Of a DNA stretch of 23,821 nt, positions 23,491 through 23,821 are shown piece by piece. This DNA comes from JAXDBM01 sp964460245 (lineage in GTDB: Bacteria > Desulfobacterota > Syntrophia > Syntrophales > Fen-1087): contig CAYWTL010000035.1 in assembly GCA_964460245.1 (NCBI GenBank), positions 1 to 23,821 on the forward strand. The letters run 5' to 3'. The notes below the pieces were generated by a model. It did no database searches, was not told where the DNA came from, and saw only the letters and a list, made by a program, of their open reading frames with translations. A program made the position numbers and the translations under genes. Numbering within the stretch: the first letter of the stretch is position 1; the number at the start of each line of letters is the position of its first letter.

Positions 23491-23494
23491 TTCC

Positions 23495-23764
23495 ATGCGC
23501 GCCTGGCGAATTCACAACACGGTCATTGCCGCCGACATTGCCGAGGAGGCCTGTGAATTCTACCGCGAGGAGATCGGCGGCGCGCCGCCGGAAATCGTCG
23601 CGGAGGCGGACTACAACGCGACCGTCACCTGCCCCGACGGGGCGACCCGGACCGTCAGGGAACGGATCCACGAAGAGATGGACGCCCGCAACGCCTGGCT
23701 GCGGATGGGGGTCCCCTGCGAACTTCACTGGCCTTTCGTCGTCGGAACGCTGCCCGCCGAATAA
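23495..23764 (+). CDS. Small unknown protein downstream of purQ
   Basis: An 89-residue acidic protein that begins MRAWRIHNTVIAADIAEEAC and ends FVVGTLPAE. I do not recognise the family. It has no signal peptide or membrane segment; it contains two cysteines (residues ~20 and 46) plus a third near residue 75, and a helical EERIHEEMDARNAWLRMG-like stretch. It begins 4 bases after the purQ stop with GGGAG upstream, and its codon use matches the neighbours, so it is probably the third gene of the purL operon. A function in purine metabolism cannot be inferred from position alone. Confidence 0.75.
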   Translation: MRAWRIHNTVIAADIAEEACEFYREEIGGAPPEIVAEADYNATVTCPDGATRTVRERIHEEMDARNAWLRMGVPCELHWPFVVGTLPAE

Positions 23765-23821
23765 TTTTCCTTGCCAATCCCACCCCCGCCTGCTATGAAG
23801 CCCCCCTTTTTGAGTGGAGGA

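Overview
The window reads as a chromosomal core region of a GC-rich, probably anaerobic bacterium. I infer a deltaproteobacterium (Desulfobacterota, Syntrophus-like). The grounds are a citramalate synthase route to isoleucine, a selenocysteine-type gene, an LDH-like malate dehydrogenase and a PurS-fused PurL with a separate PurQ. That placement rests on gene content and protein style, not on a search. I see no phage, insertion sequence, CRISPR array or rRNA.

Layout. 1-4416 (minus): alpha/beta hydrolase, yggT, DUF167, murJ, serS and then the 5' half of tRNA-Ser(UGA), cut at the window edge inside its anticodon. 4581-5399 (plus): proC, which ends 2 bases from the oppositely oriented rng. 5402-7975 (minus): a YciO/Sua5-type protein, then rng. 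8059-9915 (minus): cimA behind a long leader that encodes an isoleucine-rich peptide and a strong intrinsic terminator. 9916-10170 holds nothing I can support. 10171-12811 (minus): proA, nadD and a TrpF-like gene. 13008-15235 (plus): patatin-like protein, PflX-type radical SAM protein and DUF2905 membrane protein, joined by overlapping or abutting stop/start codons. 15302-16732 (minus): maf, yggS and a 42-codon ORF. 16865-17251 (plus): a secreted heavy-metal-associated (HMA) domain protein whose frame continues through an in-frame UGA. 17248-19372 (minus): mdh then a mannose-1-phosphate guanylyltransferase. 19662-23764 (plus): purL (fused PurS), purQ and a small unknown gene.

Two items stand out. 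(1) 16865-17251 is best read as a selenoprotein. A UGA at 16991-16993 sits where the second cysteine of the HMA metal-binding CxxC motif belongs. It is followed 11 bases later by a perfect 7-bp stem with a GGUGG loop, as expected of a bacterial SECIS element, and the HMA fold continues in frame beyond it. (2) The cimA leader has the parts of ribosome-mediated attenuation: a 22-residue peptide with five Ile codons within nine, three mutually exclusive pairings and a terminator, placed before the first enzyme of the citramalate route to isoleucine.

How the genes work together: proA and proC supply two of the three proline steps (proB is not here); cimA commits to isoleucine; purL/purQ perform one purine step; nadD makes NAD; manC makes GDP-mannose; murJ serves the cell wall. 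Nearly all is housekeeping, so the novelty lies in the hidden selenoprotein, the leader RNA, the altered TrpF-like enzyme and the small ORF.
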